A DNA stretch of 64,000 bases from Strigamia acuminata (taxonomy: Eukaryota > Arthropoda > Chilopoda > Geophilomorpha > Linotaeniidae): positions 1 through 64,000 of the forward strand of contig CASHSZ010000103.1 in the NCBI GenBank assembly GCA_949358305.1, given 5' to 3'. Positions within the stretch are counted from its first letter, which is position 1. Every line of letters begins with the position of its first letter. This document shows, piece by piece, positions 35,372 to 48,216 of this stretch. A program made the position numbers and the translations under genes. A model generated the notes under the pieces. It was given only the letters and a program-made list of their open reading frames with translations. It did no database searches and was not told the origin of the DNA.

Positions 35372-38300
35372 TAGTGTTTAAACCTTAGTAGAAGCCTTCA
35401 ATATAAGTTTTAGCAACACCCAAGCAATAAATTTTGAAAAAAAAATTTTGAGCTCATTTCACATCGCAGTTGACTTAGCACAAACACCACAAGACCAATG
35501 TCTCCAAATGTTCAGAAATAGTGTTTAAACCTTAGTAGAAGCCTTTAATATAAGTTTTAGCAACACCCAAGCAATAAATTTTGAAAAAAAAATTTTGAGC
35601 TTATTTCACATCACAGTTGACTTAGCACAAACACCACAAGACCAATGTCTCTGAATGTTCAGAAATAGTGTTTAAACCTTAGTAGAAGGCTCCAATGTAA
35701 GTTTTAGAAACATCCAACCAATGATTTGGGAGAATAGACTTTTGATCTCATCACAGTTGACTTAGCACAAACACCACAAGACCAATGTCTCTGAATGTTC
35801 AGAAATAGTGTTTAAACCTTAGTAGAAGGCTCCAATGTAAGTTTTAGAAACATCCAATTGATGATTTGGGAGAATAGACTTTTGATCTCATCACAGTTGA
35901 CTTAGCACAAACACCACAAGACCAATGTCTCTGAACGTTCAGAAATAGTATTTAAACCTTAGTAGAAGCCTTCAATGTATGTTTTAGCAACATCCAAGCA
36001 ATGATTTGGGAGAATAGACTTTTGATCTCATCACAGTTGACTTAGCACAAACACCACAAGTCCAATGTCTCTGAATGTTCAGAAATAGTGTTTAAACCTT
36101 AGTAGAAGGCTCCAATGTAAGTTTTAGAAACATCCAACCGATGATTTGGGAGAATAGACTTTTGATCTCATCACAGTTGACTTAGCACAAACACCACAAG
36201 ACCAATGTCTCTGAATGTTCAGAAATAGTGTTTAAACCTTAGTAGAAGGCTCCAATGTAAGTTTTAGAAACATCCAACCGATGATTTGGTTGAATAGACT
36301 TTTGATCTTATCACAGTTGACTTAGCACAAACACCACAAGACCAATGTCTCTGAACGTTCAGAAATAGTATTTAAACCTTAGTAGAAGCCTTCAATGTAA
36401 GTTTTAGCAACATCCAAGCAATGATTTGGGAGAATAGACTTTTGATCTCATCACAGTTGACTTAGCACAAACACCACAAGTCCAATGTCTCTGAATTTTC
36501 AGAAATAGTGTTTAAACCTTAGTAGAAGCCTTCAATATAAGTTTTAGCAACACCCAAGCATTAAATTTTGAAAAAAAAATTTTGAGCTCATTTCACATCG
36601 CAGTTGACTTAGCACAAACACCACAAGACCAATGTCTCTGAATGTTCAGAAATAGTGTTTAAACCTTAGTAGAAGCCTTCAATATAAGTTTTAGAAACAT
36701 CCAACCGATGATTTGGGAGAATAGACTTTTGATCTCATCACAGTTGACTTAGCACAAACACTACAAGACCAATGTCTCTGAATGTTCAGAAATAGTGTTT
36801 AAACCTTAGTAGAAGGCTCCAATGTAAGTTTTAGAAACATCCAACCGATGATTTGGGAGAATAGACTTTTGATCTCATCACAGTTGACTTAGCACAAACA
36901 CCACAAGACCAATGTCTCTGAATGTTCAGAAATAGTGTTTAAACCTTAGTAGAAGGCTCCAATGTAAGTTTTAGAAACATCCAACCGATGATTTGGGAGA
37001 ATAGACTTTTGATCTCATCACAGTTGACTTAGCACAAACACCACAAGACCAATGTGTCTGAATGTTCAGAAATAGTGTTTAAACCCTAGTAGAAAGCTCC
37101 AATGTAAGTTTTAGAAACATCCAACCAATCATTTGGGAGAATAGACTTTTGATCTCATCACAGTTGACTTAGCACAAACACCACAAGACCAATGTCTCTG
37201 AATGTTCAGAAATAGTGTTTAAACCTTAGTAGAAGGCTCCAATGTAAGTTTTAGAAACATCCAATTGATGATTTGGGAGAATAGACTTTTGATCTCATCA
37301 CAGTTGACTTAGCACAAACACCACAAGACCAATGTCTCTGAATGTTCAGAAATAGTGTTTAAACCTTAGTAGAAGGCTCCAATGTAAGTTTTAGAAACAT
37401 CCAACCGATGATTTGGGAGAATAGACTTTTGATCTCATCACAGTTGACTTAGCACAAACACCAAAAGACCAATGTCTCTGAATGTTCAGAAATAGTGTTT
37501 AAACCTTAGTAGAAGGCTCCAATGTAAGTTTTAGAAACATCCAATTGATGATTTGGGAGAATAGACTTTTGATCTCATCACAGTTGACTTAGCACAAACA
37601 CCACAAGACCAATGTCTCTGAATGTTCAGAAATAGTGTTTAAACCCTAGTAGAAAGCTCCAATGTAAGTTTTAGAAACATCCAACCAATCATTTGGGAGA
37701 ATAGACTTTTGATCTCATCACAGTTGACTTAGCACAAACACCACAAGACCAATGTCTCTGAATGTTCAGAAATAGTGTTTAAACCTTAGTAGAAGGCTCC
37801 AATGTAAGTTTTAGAAACATCCAACCGATGATTTGGGAGAATAGACTTTTGATCTCATCACAGCAGACTTAGCACAAACACCAAAAGACCAATGTCTCTG
37901 AATGTTCAGAAATAGTGTTTAAACCTTAGTAGAAGGCTCCAATGTAAGTTTTAGAAACATCCAATTGATGATTTGGGAGAATAGACTTTTGATCTCATCA
38001 CAGTTGACTTAGCACAAACACCACAAGACCAATGTCTCTGAATGTTCAGAAATAGTGTTTAAACCTTAGTAGAAGGCTCCAATGTAAGTTTTAGAAACAT
38101 CCAACCGATGATTTGGGAGAATAGACTTTTGATCTCATCACAGTTGACTTAGCACAAACACCAAAAGACCAATGTCTCTGAATGTTCAGAAATAGTGTTT
38201 AAACCTTAGTAGAAGGCTCCAATGTAAGTTTTAGAAACATCCAATTGATGATTTGGGAGAATAGACTTTTGATCTCATCACAGTTGACTTAGCACAAACA

Positions 38301-40166
38301 CCACAAGACCAATGTCTCTGAATGTTTAGAAATAGTGTTTAACCCTTAGTAGAAGGCTCCAATGTAAGTTTTAGAAACATCCAACCAATGATTTGGGAGA
38401 ATAGACTTTTGATCTCATCACAGTTGACTTAGCACAAACACCAAAAGACCAATGTCTCTGAATGTTCAGAAATAGTGTTTAAACCTTAGTAGAAGGCTCC
38501 AATGTAAGTTTTAGAAACATCCAATTGATGATTTGGGAGAATAGACTTTTGATCTCATCACAGTTGACTTAGCACAAACACCACAAGACCAATGTCTCTG
38601 AATGTTCAGAAATAGTGTTTAAACCTTAGTAGAAGGCTCCAATGTAAGTTTTAGAAACATCCAACCGATGATTTGGGAGAATAGACTTTTGATCTCATCA
38701 CAGCAGACTTAGCACAAACACCAAAAGACCAATGTCTCTGAATGTTCAGAAATAGTGTTTAAACCTTAGTAGAAGGCTCCAATGTAAGTTTTAGAAACAT
38801 CCAATTGATGATTTGGGAGAATAGACTTTTGATCTCATCACAGTTGACTTAGCACAAACACCACAAGACCAATGTCTCTGAATGTTCAGAAATAGTGTTT
38901 AAACCTTAGTAGAAGGCTCCAATGTAAGTTTTAGAAACATCCAACCGATGATTTGGGAGAATAGACTTTTGATCTCATCACAGTTGACTTAGCACAAACA
39001 CCAAAAGACCAATGTCTCTGAATGTTCAGAAATAGTGTTTAAACCTTAGTAGAAGGCTCCAATGTAAGTTTTAGAAACATCCAATTGATGATTTGGGAGA
39101 ATAGACTTTTGATCTCATCACAGTTGACTTAGCACAAACACCACAAGACCAATGTCTCTGAATGTTCAGAAATAGTGTTTAAACCTTAGTAGAAGCCTTC
39201 AATATAAGTTTTAGCAACACCCAAGCAATAAATTTTGAAAAAAAAATTTTGAGCTCATTTCACATCGCAGTTGACTTAGCACAAACACCACAAGACCAAT
39301 GTCTCCAAATGTTCAGAAATAGTGTTTAAACCTTAGTAGAAGCCTTTAATATAAGTTTTAGCAACACCCAAGCAATAAATTTTGAAAAAAAAATTTTGAG
39401 CTTATTTCACATCACAGTTGACTTAGCACAAACACCAAAAGACCAATGTCTCTGAATGTTCAGAAATAGTGTTTAAACCTTAGTAGAAGGCTCCAATGTA
39501 AGTTTTAGAAACATCCAATTGATGATTTGGGAGAATAGACTTTTGATCTCATCACAGTTGACTTAGCACAAACACCACAAGACCAATGTCTCTGAATGTT
39601 CAGAAATAGTGTTTAAACCCTAGTAGAAAGCTCCAATGTAAGTTTTAGAAACATCCAACCAATCATTTGGGAGAATAGACTTTTGATCTCATCACAGTTG
39701 ACTTAGCACAAACACCACAAGACCAATGTCTCTGAATGTTCAGAAATAGTGTTTAAACCTTAGTAGAAGGCTCCAATGTAAGTTTTAGAAACATCCAACC
39801 GATGATTTGGGAGAATAGACTTTTGATCTCATCACAGCAGACTTAGCACAAACACCAAAAGACCAATGTCTCTGAATGTTCAGAAATGGTGTTTAAACCT
39901 TAGTAGAAGGCTCCAATGTAAGTTTTAGAAACATCCAATTGATGATTTGGGAGAATAGACTTTTGATCTCATCACAGTTGACTTAGCACAAACACCACAA
40001 GACCAATGTCTCTGAATGTTCAGAAATAGTGTTTAAACCTTAGTAGAAGGCTCCAATGTAAGTTTTAGAAACATCCAACCGATGATTTGGGAGAATAGAC
40101 TTTTGATCTCATCACAGTTGACTTAGCACAAACACCAAAAGACCAATGTCTCTGAATGTTCAGAAA
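35372..40166 (+). repeat. 4795-bp higher-order unit, copy 2
   Basis: This is an adjacent copy of 30577-35371 with the same 34-monomer order. Every marker I checked is shifted by exactly 4795: GTATGTTTT, ATCTTATC (31511/36306), CACTAC in O, TGTGTCTG, ACCAAAAG in N, and TGGTG (35092/39887). I noticed no difference between copies. The match ends at 40166, where K with a TGTTTAG end takes the place of L4. Confidence 0.94.
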
Positions 40167-42567
40167 TAGTGTTTAAACCTTAGTAGAAGGCTCCAATGTA
40201 AGTTTTAGAAACATCCAATTGATGATTTGGGAGAATAGACTTTTGATCTCATCACAGTTGACTTAGCACAAACACCACAAGACCAATGTCTCTGAATGTT
40301 TAGAAATAGTGTTTAACCCTTAGTAGAAGGCTCCAATGTAAGTTTTAGAAACATCCAATTGATGATTTGGGAGAATAGACTTTTGATCTCATCACAGTTG
40401 ACTTAGCACAAACACCACAAGACCAATGTCTCTGAATGTTCAGAAATAGTGTTTAAACCTTAGTAGAAGCCTTCAATATAAGTTTTAGCAACACCCAAGC
40501 AATAAATTTTGAAAAAAAAATTTTGAGCTCATTTCACATCGCAGTTGACTTAGCACAAACACCACAAGACCAATGTCTCCAAATGTTCAGAAATAGTGTT
40601 TAAACCTTAGTAGAAGCCTTTAATATAAGTTTTAGCAACACCCAAGCAATAAATTTTGAAAAAAAAATTTTGAGCTTATTTCACATCACAGTTGACTTAG
40701 CACAAACACCACAAGACCAATGTCTCTGAATGTTCAGAAATAGTGTTTAAACCTTAGTAGAAGGCTCCAATGTAAGTTTTAGAAACATCCAACCAATGAT
40801 TTGGGAGAATAGACTTTTGATCTCATCACAGTTGACTTAGCACAAACACCACAAGACCAATGTCTCTGAATGTTCAGAAATAGTGTTTAAACCTTAGTAG
40901 AAGGCTCCAATGTAAGTTTTAGAAACATCCAATTGATGATTTGGGAGAATAGACTTTTGATCTCATCACAGTTGACTTAGCACAAACACCACAAGACCAA
41001 TGTCTCTGAACGTTCAGAAATAGTATTTAAACCTTAGTAGAAGCCTTCAATGTATGTTTTAGCAACATCCAAGCAATGATTTGGGAGAATAGACTTTTGA
41101 TCTCATCACAGTTGACTTAGCACAAACACCACAAGTCCAATGTCTCTGAATGTTCAGAAATAGTGTTTAAACCTTAGTAGAAGGCTCCAATGTAAGTTTT
41201 AGAAACATCCAACCGATGATTTGGGAGAATAGACTTTTGATCTCATCACAGTTGACTTAGCACAAACACCACAAGACCAATGTCTCTGAATGTTCAGAAA
41301 TAGTGTTTAAACCTTAGTAGAAGGCTCCAATGTAAGTTTTAGAAACATCCAACCGATGATTTGGTTGAATAGACTTTTGATCTTATCACAGTTGACTTAG
41401 CACAAACACCACAAGACCAATGTCTCTGAACGTTCAGAAATAGTATTTAAACCTTAGTAGAAGCCTTCAATGTAAGTTTTAGCAACATCCAAGCAATGAT
41501 TTGGGAGAATAGACTTTTGATCTCATCACAGTTGACTTAGCACAAACACCACAAGTCCAATGTCTCTGAATTTTCAGAAATAGTGTTTAAACCTTAGTAG
41601 AAGCCTTCAATATAAGTTTTAGCAACACCCAAGCATTAAATTTTGAAAAAAAAATTTTGAGCTCATTTCACATCGCAGTTGACTTAGCACAAACACCACA
41701 AGACCAATGTCTCTGAATGTTCAGAAATAGTGTTTAAACCTTAGTAGAAGCCTTCAATATAAGTTTTAGAAACATCCAACCGATGATTTGGGAGAATAGA
41801 CTTTTGATCTCATCACAGTTGACTTAGCACAAACACTACAAGACCAATGTCTCTGAATGTTCAGAAATAGTGTTTAAACCTTAGTAGAAGGCTCCAATGT
41901 AAGTTTTAGAAACATCCAACCGATGATTTGGGAGAATAGACTTTTGATCTCATCACAGTTGACTTAGCACAAACACCACAAGACCAATGTCTCTGAATGT
42001 TCAGAAATAGTGTTTAAACCTTAGTAGAAGGCTCCAATGTAAGTTTTAGAAACATCCAACCGATGATTTGGGAGAATAGACTTTTGATCTCATCACAGTT
42101 GACTTAGCACAAACACCACAAGACCAATGTGTCTGAATGTTCAGAAATAGTGTTTAAACCCTAGTAGAAAGCTCCAATGTAAGTTTTAGAAACATCCAAC
42201 CAATCATTTGGGAGAATAGACTTTTGATCTCATCACAGTTGACTTAGCACAAACACCACAAGACCAATGTCTCTGAATGTTCAGAAATAGTGTTTAAACC
42301 TTAGTAGAAGGCTCCAATGTAAGTTTTAGAAACATCCAATTGATGATTTGGGAGAATAGACTTTTGATCTCATCACAGTTGACTTAGCACAAACACCACA
42401 AGACCAATGTCTCTGAATGTTCAGAAATAGTGTTTAAACCTTAGTAGAAGGCTCCAATGTAAGTTTTAGAAACATCCAACCGATGATTTGGGAGAATAGA
42501 CTTTTGATCTCATCACAGTTGACTTAGCACAAACACCAAAAGACCAATGTCTCTGAATGTTCAGAAA
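40167..42567 (+). repeat. 2401-bp tandem duplication, copy 1
   Basis: The order is K N2 L4 L8 B K E2 D F2 E3 L10 O D Dg A2 K M: 14 S and 3 L = 2401 bp. N2 at 40307 is a hybrid with the N left end (TTTAACCC) and the K middle (TTGATG). It looks like the joint produced by exchange between an N and a K monomer. Flanking K and M monomers from 39887 also match at offset 2401. Confidence 0.92.
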
Positions 42568-45500
42568 TAGTGTTTAAACCTTAGTAGAAGGCTCCAATGT
42601 AAGTTTTAGAAACATCCAATTGATGATTTGGGAGAATAGACTTTTGATCTCATCACAGTTGACTTAGCACAAACACCACAAGACCAATGTCTCTGAATGT
42701 TTAGAAATAGTGTTTAACCCTTAGTAGAAGGCTCCAATGTAAGTTTTAGAAACATCCAATTGATGATTTGGGAGAATAGACTTTTGATCTCATCACAGTT
42801 GACTTAGCACAAACACCACAAGACCAATGTCTCTGAATGTTCAGAAATAGTGTTTAAACCTTAGTAGAAGCCTTCAATATAAGTTTTAGCAACACCCAAG
42901 CAATAAATTTTGAAAAAAAAATTTTGAGCTCATTTCACATCGCAGTTGACTTAGCACAAACACCACAAGACCAATGTCTCCAAATGTTCAGAAATAGTGT
43001 TTAAACCTTAGTAGAAGCCTTTAATATAAGTTTTAGCAACACCCAAGCAATAAATTTTGAAAAAAAAATTTTGAGCTTATTTCACATCACAGTTGACTTA
43101 GCACAAACACCACAAGACCAATGTCTCTGAATGTTCAGAAATAGTGTTTAAACCTTAGTAGAAGGCTCCAATGTAAGTTTTAGAAACATCCAACCAATGA
43201 TTTGGGAGAATAGACTTTTGATCTCATCACAGTTGACTTAGCACAAACACCACAAGACCAATGTCTCTGAATGTTCAGAAATAGTGTTTAAACCTTAGTA
43301 GAAGGCTCCAATGTAAGTTTTAGAAACATCCAATTGATGATTTGGGAGAATAGACTTTTGATCTCATCACAGTTGACTTAGCACAAACACCACAAGACCA
43401 ATGTCTCTGAACGTTCAGAAATAGTATTTAAACCTTAGTAGAAGCCTTCAATGTATGTTTTAGCAACATCCAAGCAATGATTTGGGAGAATAGACTTTTG
43501 ATCTCATCACAGTTGACTTAGCACAAACACCACAAGTCCAATGTCTCTGAATGTTCAGAAATAGTGTTTAAACCTTAGTAGAAGGCTCCAATGTAAGTTT
43601 TAGAAACATCCAACCGATGATTTGGGAGAATAGACTTTTGATCTCATCACAGTTGACTTAGCACAAACACCACAAGACCAATGTCTCTGAATGTTCAGAA
43701 ATAGTGTTTAAACCTTAGTAGAAGGCTCCAATGTAAGTTTTAGAAACATCCAACCGATGATTTGGTTGAATAGACTTTTGATCTTATCACAGTTGACTTA
43801 GCACAAACACCACAAGACCAATGTCTCTGAACGTTCAGAAATAGTATTTAAACCTTAGTAGAAGCCTTCAATGTAAGTTTTAGCAACATCCAAGCAATGA
43901 TTTGGGAGAATAGACTTTTGATCTCATCACAGTTGACTTAGCACAAACACCACAAGTCCAATGTCTCTGAATTTTCAGAAATAGTGTTTAAACCTTAGTA
44001 GAAGCCTTCAATATAAGTTTTAGCAACACCCAAGCATTAAATTTTGAAAAAAAAATTTTGAGCTCATTTCACATCGCAGTTGACTTAGCACAAACACCAC
44101 AAGACCAATGTCTCTGAATGTTCAGAAATAGTGTTTAAACCTTAGTAGAAGCCTTCAATATAAGTTTTAGAAACATCCAACCGATGATTTGGGAGAATAG
44201 ACTTTTGATCTCATCACAGTTGACTTAGCACAAACACTACAAGACCAATGTCTCTGAATGTTCAGAAATAGTGTTTAAACCTTAGTAGAAGGCTCCAATG
44301 TAAGTTTTAGAAACATCCAACCGATGATTTGGGAGAATAGACTTTTGATCTCATCACAGTTGACTTAGCACAAACACCACAAGACCAATGTCTCTGAATG
44401 TTCAGAAATAGTGTTTAAACCTTAGTAGAAGGCTCCAATGTAAGTTTTAGAAACATCCAACCGATGATTTGGGAGAATAGACTTTTGATCTCATCACAGT
44501 TGACTTAGCACAAACACCACAAGACCAATGTGTCTGAATGTTCAGAAATAGTGTTTAAACCCTAGTAGAAAGCTCCAATGTAAGTTTTAGAAACATCCAA
44601 CCAATCATTTGGGAGAATAGACTTTTGATCTCATCACAGTTGACTTAGCACAAACACCACAAGACCAATGTCTCTGAATGTTCAGAAATAGTGTTTAAAC
44701 CTTAGTAGAAGGCTCCAATGTAAGTTTTAGAAACATCCAATTGATGATTTGGGAGAATAGACTTTTGATCTCATCACAGTTGACTTAGCACAAACACCAC
44801 AAGACCAATGTCTCTGAATGTTCAGAAATAGTGTTTAAACCTTAGTAGAAGGCTCCAATGTAAGTTTTAGAAACATCCAACCGATGATTTGGGAGAATAG
44901 ACTTTTGATCTCATCACAGTTGACTTAGCACAAACACCAAAAGACCAATGTCTCTGAATGTTCAGAAATAGTGTTTAAACCTTAGTAAAAGGCTCCAATG
45001 TAAGTTTTAGAAACATCCAATTGATGATTTGGGAGAATAGACTTTTGATCTCATCACAGTTGACTTAGCACAAACACCACAAGACCAATGTCTCTGAATG
45101 TTCAGAAATAGTGTTTAAACCCTAGTAGAAAGCTCCAATGTAAGTTTTAGAAACATCCAACCAATCATTTGGGAGAATAGACTTTTGATCTCATCACAGT
45201 TGACTTAGCACAAACACCACAAGACCAATGTCTCTGAATGTTCAGAAATAGTGTTTAAACCTTAGTAGAAGGCTCCAATGTAAGTTTTAGAAACATCCAA
45301 CCAATGATTTGAGAGAATAGACTTTTGATCTCATCACAGTTGACTTAGCACAAACACCACAAGACCAATGTCTCTGAATGTTCAGAAATAGTGTTTAAAC
45401 CTTAGTAGAAGGCTCCAATGTAAGTTTTAGAAACATCCAACCGATGATTTGGGAGAATAGACTTTTGATCTCATCACAGCAGACTTAGCACAAACACCAA

Positions 45501-48216
45501 AAGACCAATGTCTCTGAATGTTCAGAAATAGTGTTTAAACCTTAGTAGAAGGCTCCAATGTAAGTTTTAGAAACATCCAATTGATGATTTGGGAGAATAG
45601 ACTTTTGATCTCATCACAGTTGACTTAGCACAAACACCACAAGACCAATGTCTCTGAATGTTCAGAAATAGTGTTTAAACCTTAGTAGAAGGCTCCAATG
45701 TAAGTTTTAGAAACATCCAACCGATGATTTGGGAGAATAGACTTTTGATCTCATCACAGTTGACTTAGCACAAACACCAAAAGACCAATGTCTCTGAATG
45801 TTCAGAAATAGTGTTTAAACCTTAGTAGAAGGCTCCAATGTAAGTTTTAGAAACATCCAATTGATGATTTGGGAGAATAGACTTTTGATCTCATCACAGT
45901 TGACTTAGCACAAACACCACAAGACCAATGTCTCTGAATGTTTAGAAATAGTGTTTAACCCTTAGTAGAAGGCTCCAATGTAAGTTTTAGAAACATCCAA
46001 CCAATGATTTGGGAGAATAGACTTTTGATCTCATCACAGTTGACTTAGCACAAACACCACAAGACCAATGTCTCTGAATGTTCAGAAATAGTGTTTAAAC
46101 CTTAGTAGAAGGCTCCAATGTAAGTTTTAGAAACATCCAACCGATGATTTGGGAGAATAGACTTTTGATCTCATCACAGTTGACTTAGCACAAACACCAC
46201 AAGTCCAATGTCTCTGAATGTTCAGAAATAGTGTTTAAACCTTAGTAGAAGCCTTCAATATAAGTTTTAGCAACACCCAAGCAATAAATTTTGGAAAAAA
46301 AATTTTGAGCTCATTTCACATCGCAGTTGACTTAGCACAAACACCACAAGACCAATGTCTCTGAATGTTCAGAAATAGTGTTTAAACCTTAGTAGAAGGC
46401 TCCAATGTAAGTTTTAGAAACATCCAACCGATGATTTGGGAGAATCGACTTTTGATCTCATCACAGTTGACTTAGCACAAACACCACAAGTCCAATGTCT
46501 CTGAATGTTCAGAAATAGTGTTTAAACCTTAGTAGAAGCCTTCAATATAAGTTTTAGCAACACCCAAGCAATAAATTTTGAAAAAAAAATTTTGAGCTTA
46601 TTTCACATCACAGTTGACTTAGCACAAACACCACAAGACCAATGTCTCTGAATGTTCAGAAATAGTGTTTAAACCTTAGTAGAAGGCTCCAATGTAAGTT
46701 TTAGAAACATCCAACCGATGATTTGGGAGAATAGACTTTTGATCTCATCACAGCAGACTTAGCACAAACACCAAAAGACCAATGTCTCTGAATGTTGAGA
46801 AATAGTGTTTAAACCTTAGTAGAAGGCTCCAATGTAAGTTTTAGAAACATCCAATTGATGATTTGGGAGAATAGACTTTTGATCTCATCACAGTTGACTT
46901 AGCACAAACACCACAAGACCAATGTCTCTGAATGTTCAGAAATAGTGTTTAAACCTTAGTAGAAGGCTCCAATGTAAGTTTTAGAAACATCCAACCGATG
47001 ATTTGGGAGAATAGACTTTTGATCTCATCACAGTTGACTTAGCACAAACACCAAAAGACCAATGTCTCTGAATGTTCAGAAATAGTGTTTAAACCTTAGT
47101 AGAAGGCTCCAATGTAAGTTTTAGAAACATCCAATTGATGATTTGGGAGAATAGACTTTTGATCTCATCACAGTTGACTTAGCACAAACACCACAAGACC
47201 AATGTCTCTGAATGTTTAGAAATAGTGTTTAACCCTTAGTAGAAGGCTCCAATGTAAGTTTTAGAAACATCCAACCAATGATTTGGGAGAATAGACTTTT
47301 GATCTCATCACAGTTGACTTAGCACAAACACCACAAGACCAATGTCTCTGAATGTTCAGAAATAGTGTTTAAACCTTAGTAGAAGGCTCCAATGTAAGTT
47401 TTAGAAACATCCAACCGATGATTTGGGAGAATAGACTTTTGATCTCATCACAGTTGACTTAGCACAAACACCACAAGTCCAATGTCTCTGAATGTTCAGA
47501 AATAGTGTTTAAACCTTAGTAGAAGCCTTCAATATAAGTTTTAGCAACACCCAAGCAATAAATTTTGAAAAAAAAATTTTGAGCTCATTTCACATCGCAG
47601 TTGACTTAGCACAAACACCACAAGACCAATGTCTCCAAATGTTCAGAAATAGTGTTTAAACCTTAGTAGAAGCCTTTAATATAAGTTTTAGCAACACCCA
47701 AGCAATAAATTTTGAAAAAAAAATTTTGAGCTTATTTCACATCACAGTTGACTTAGCACAAACACCAAAAGACCAATGTCTCTGAGTGTTCAGAAATAGT
47801 GTTTAAACCTTAGTAGAAGGCTCCAATGTAAGTTTTAGAAACATCCAATTGATGATTTGGGAGAATAGACTTTTGATCTCATCACAGTTGACTTAGCACA
47901 AACACCACAAGACCAATGTCTCTGAATGTTCAGAAATAGTGTTTAAACCCTAGTAGAAAGCTCCAATGTAAGTTTTAGAAACATCCAACCAATCATTTGG
48001 GAGAATAGACTTTTGATCTCATCACAGTTGACTTAGCACAAACACCACAAGACCAATGTCTCTGAATGTTCAGAAATAGTGTTTAAACCTTAGTAGAAGG
48101 CTCCAATGTAAGTTTTAGAAACATCCAACCGATGATTTGGGAGAATAGACTTTTGATCTCATCACAGCAGACTTAGCACAAACACCAAAAGACCAATGTC
48201 TCTGAATGTTCAGAAA
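42008..48216 (+). repeat. 6209-bp higher-order unit, copy 1
   Basis: The order is Dg A2 K M K N2 L4 L8 B K E2 D F2 E3 L10 O D Dg A2 K M K A2 B M2 K M K N Dt L4 Dc L9 M2 K M K N Dt L4 L8 K A2 M2: 37 S and 7 L = 6209 bp. It is the longest repeated unit in the window. Private markers are TTAGTAAAAGG (44969), the TTTGAGAG B monomer (45249), TTTTGGAAAAAAA in the L4 at 46229, an isolated Dc (46376, AATCGAC, a left-domain type) and L9 (46516). Confidence 0.95.
42568..44968 (+). repeat. 2401-bp tandem duplication, copy 2
   Basis: The order K N2 L4 L8 B K E2 D F2 E3 L10 O D Dg A2 K M is repeated from 40167. The pattern ends at 44969, where K has TTAGTAAAAGG and a TTCAG end in place of the TGTTTAG end. 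The copy overlaps the left part of the 6209-bp unit, so the 2401-bp event came first and its second copy was then carried into the larger duplication. Confidence 0.92.

Noticed and set aside
46376-46515. Insertion of a foreign left-domain monomer as a mobile unit
   Set aside because: The isolated Dc monomer at 46376, 52585 and 58367 is carried by the larger duplications from one event. AATCGAC differs by one base from AATAGAC, so an independent substitution explains it.
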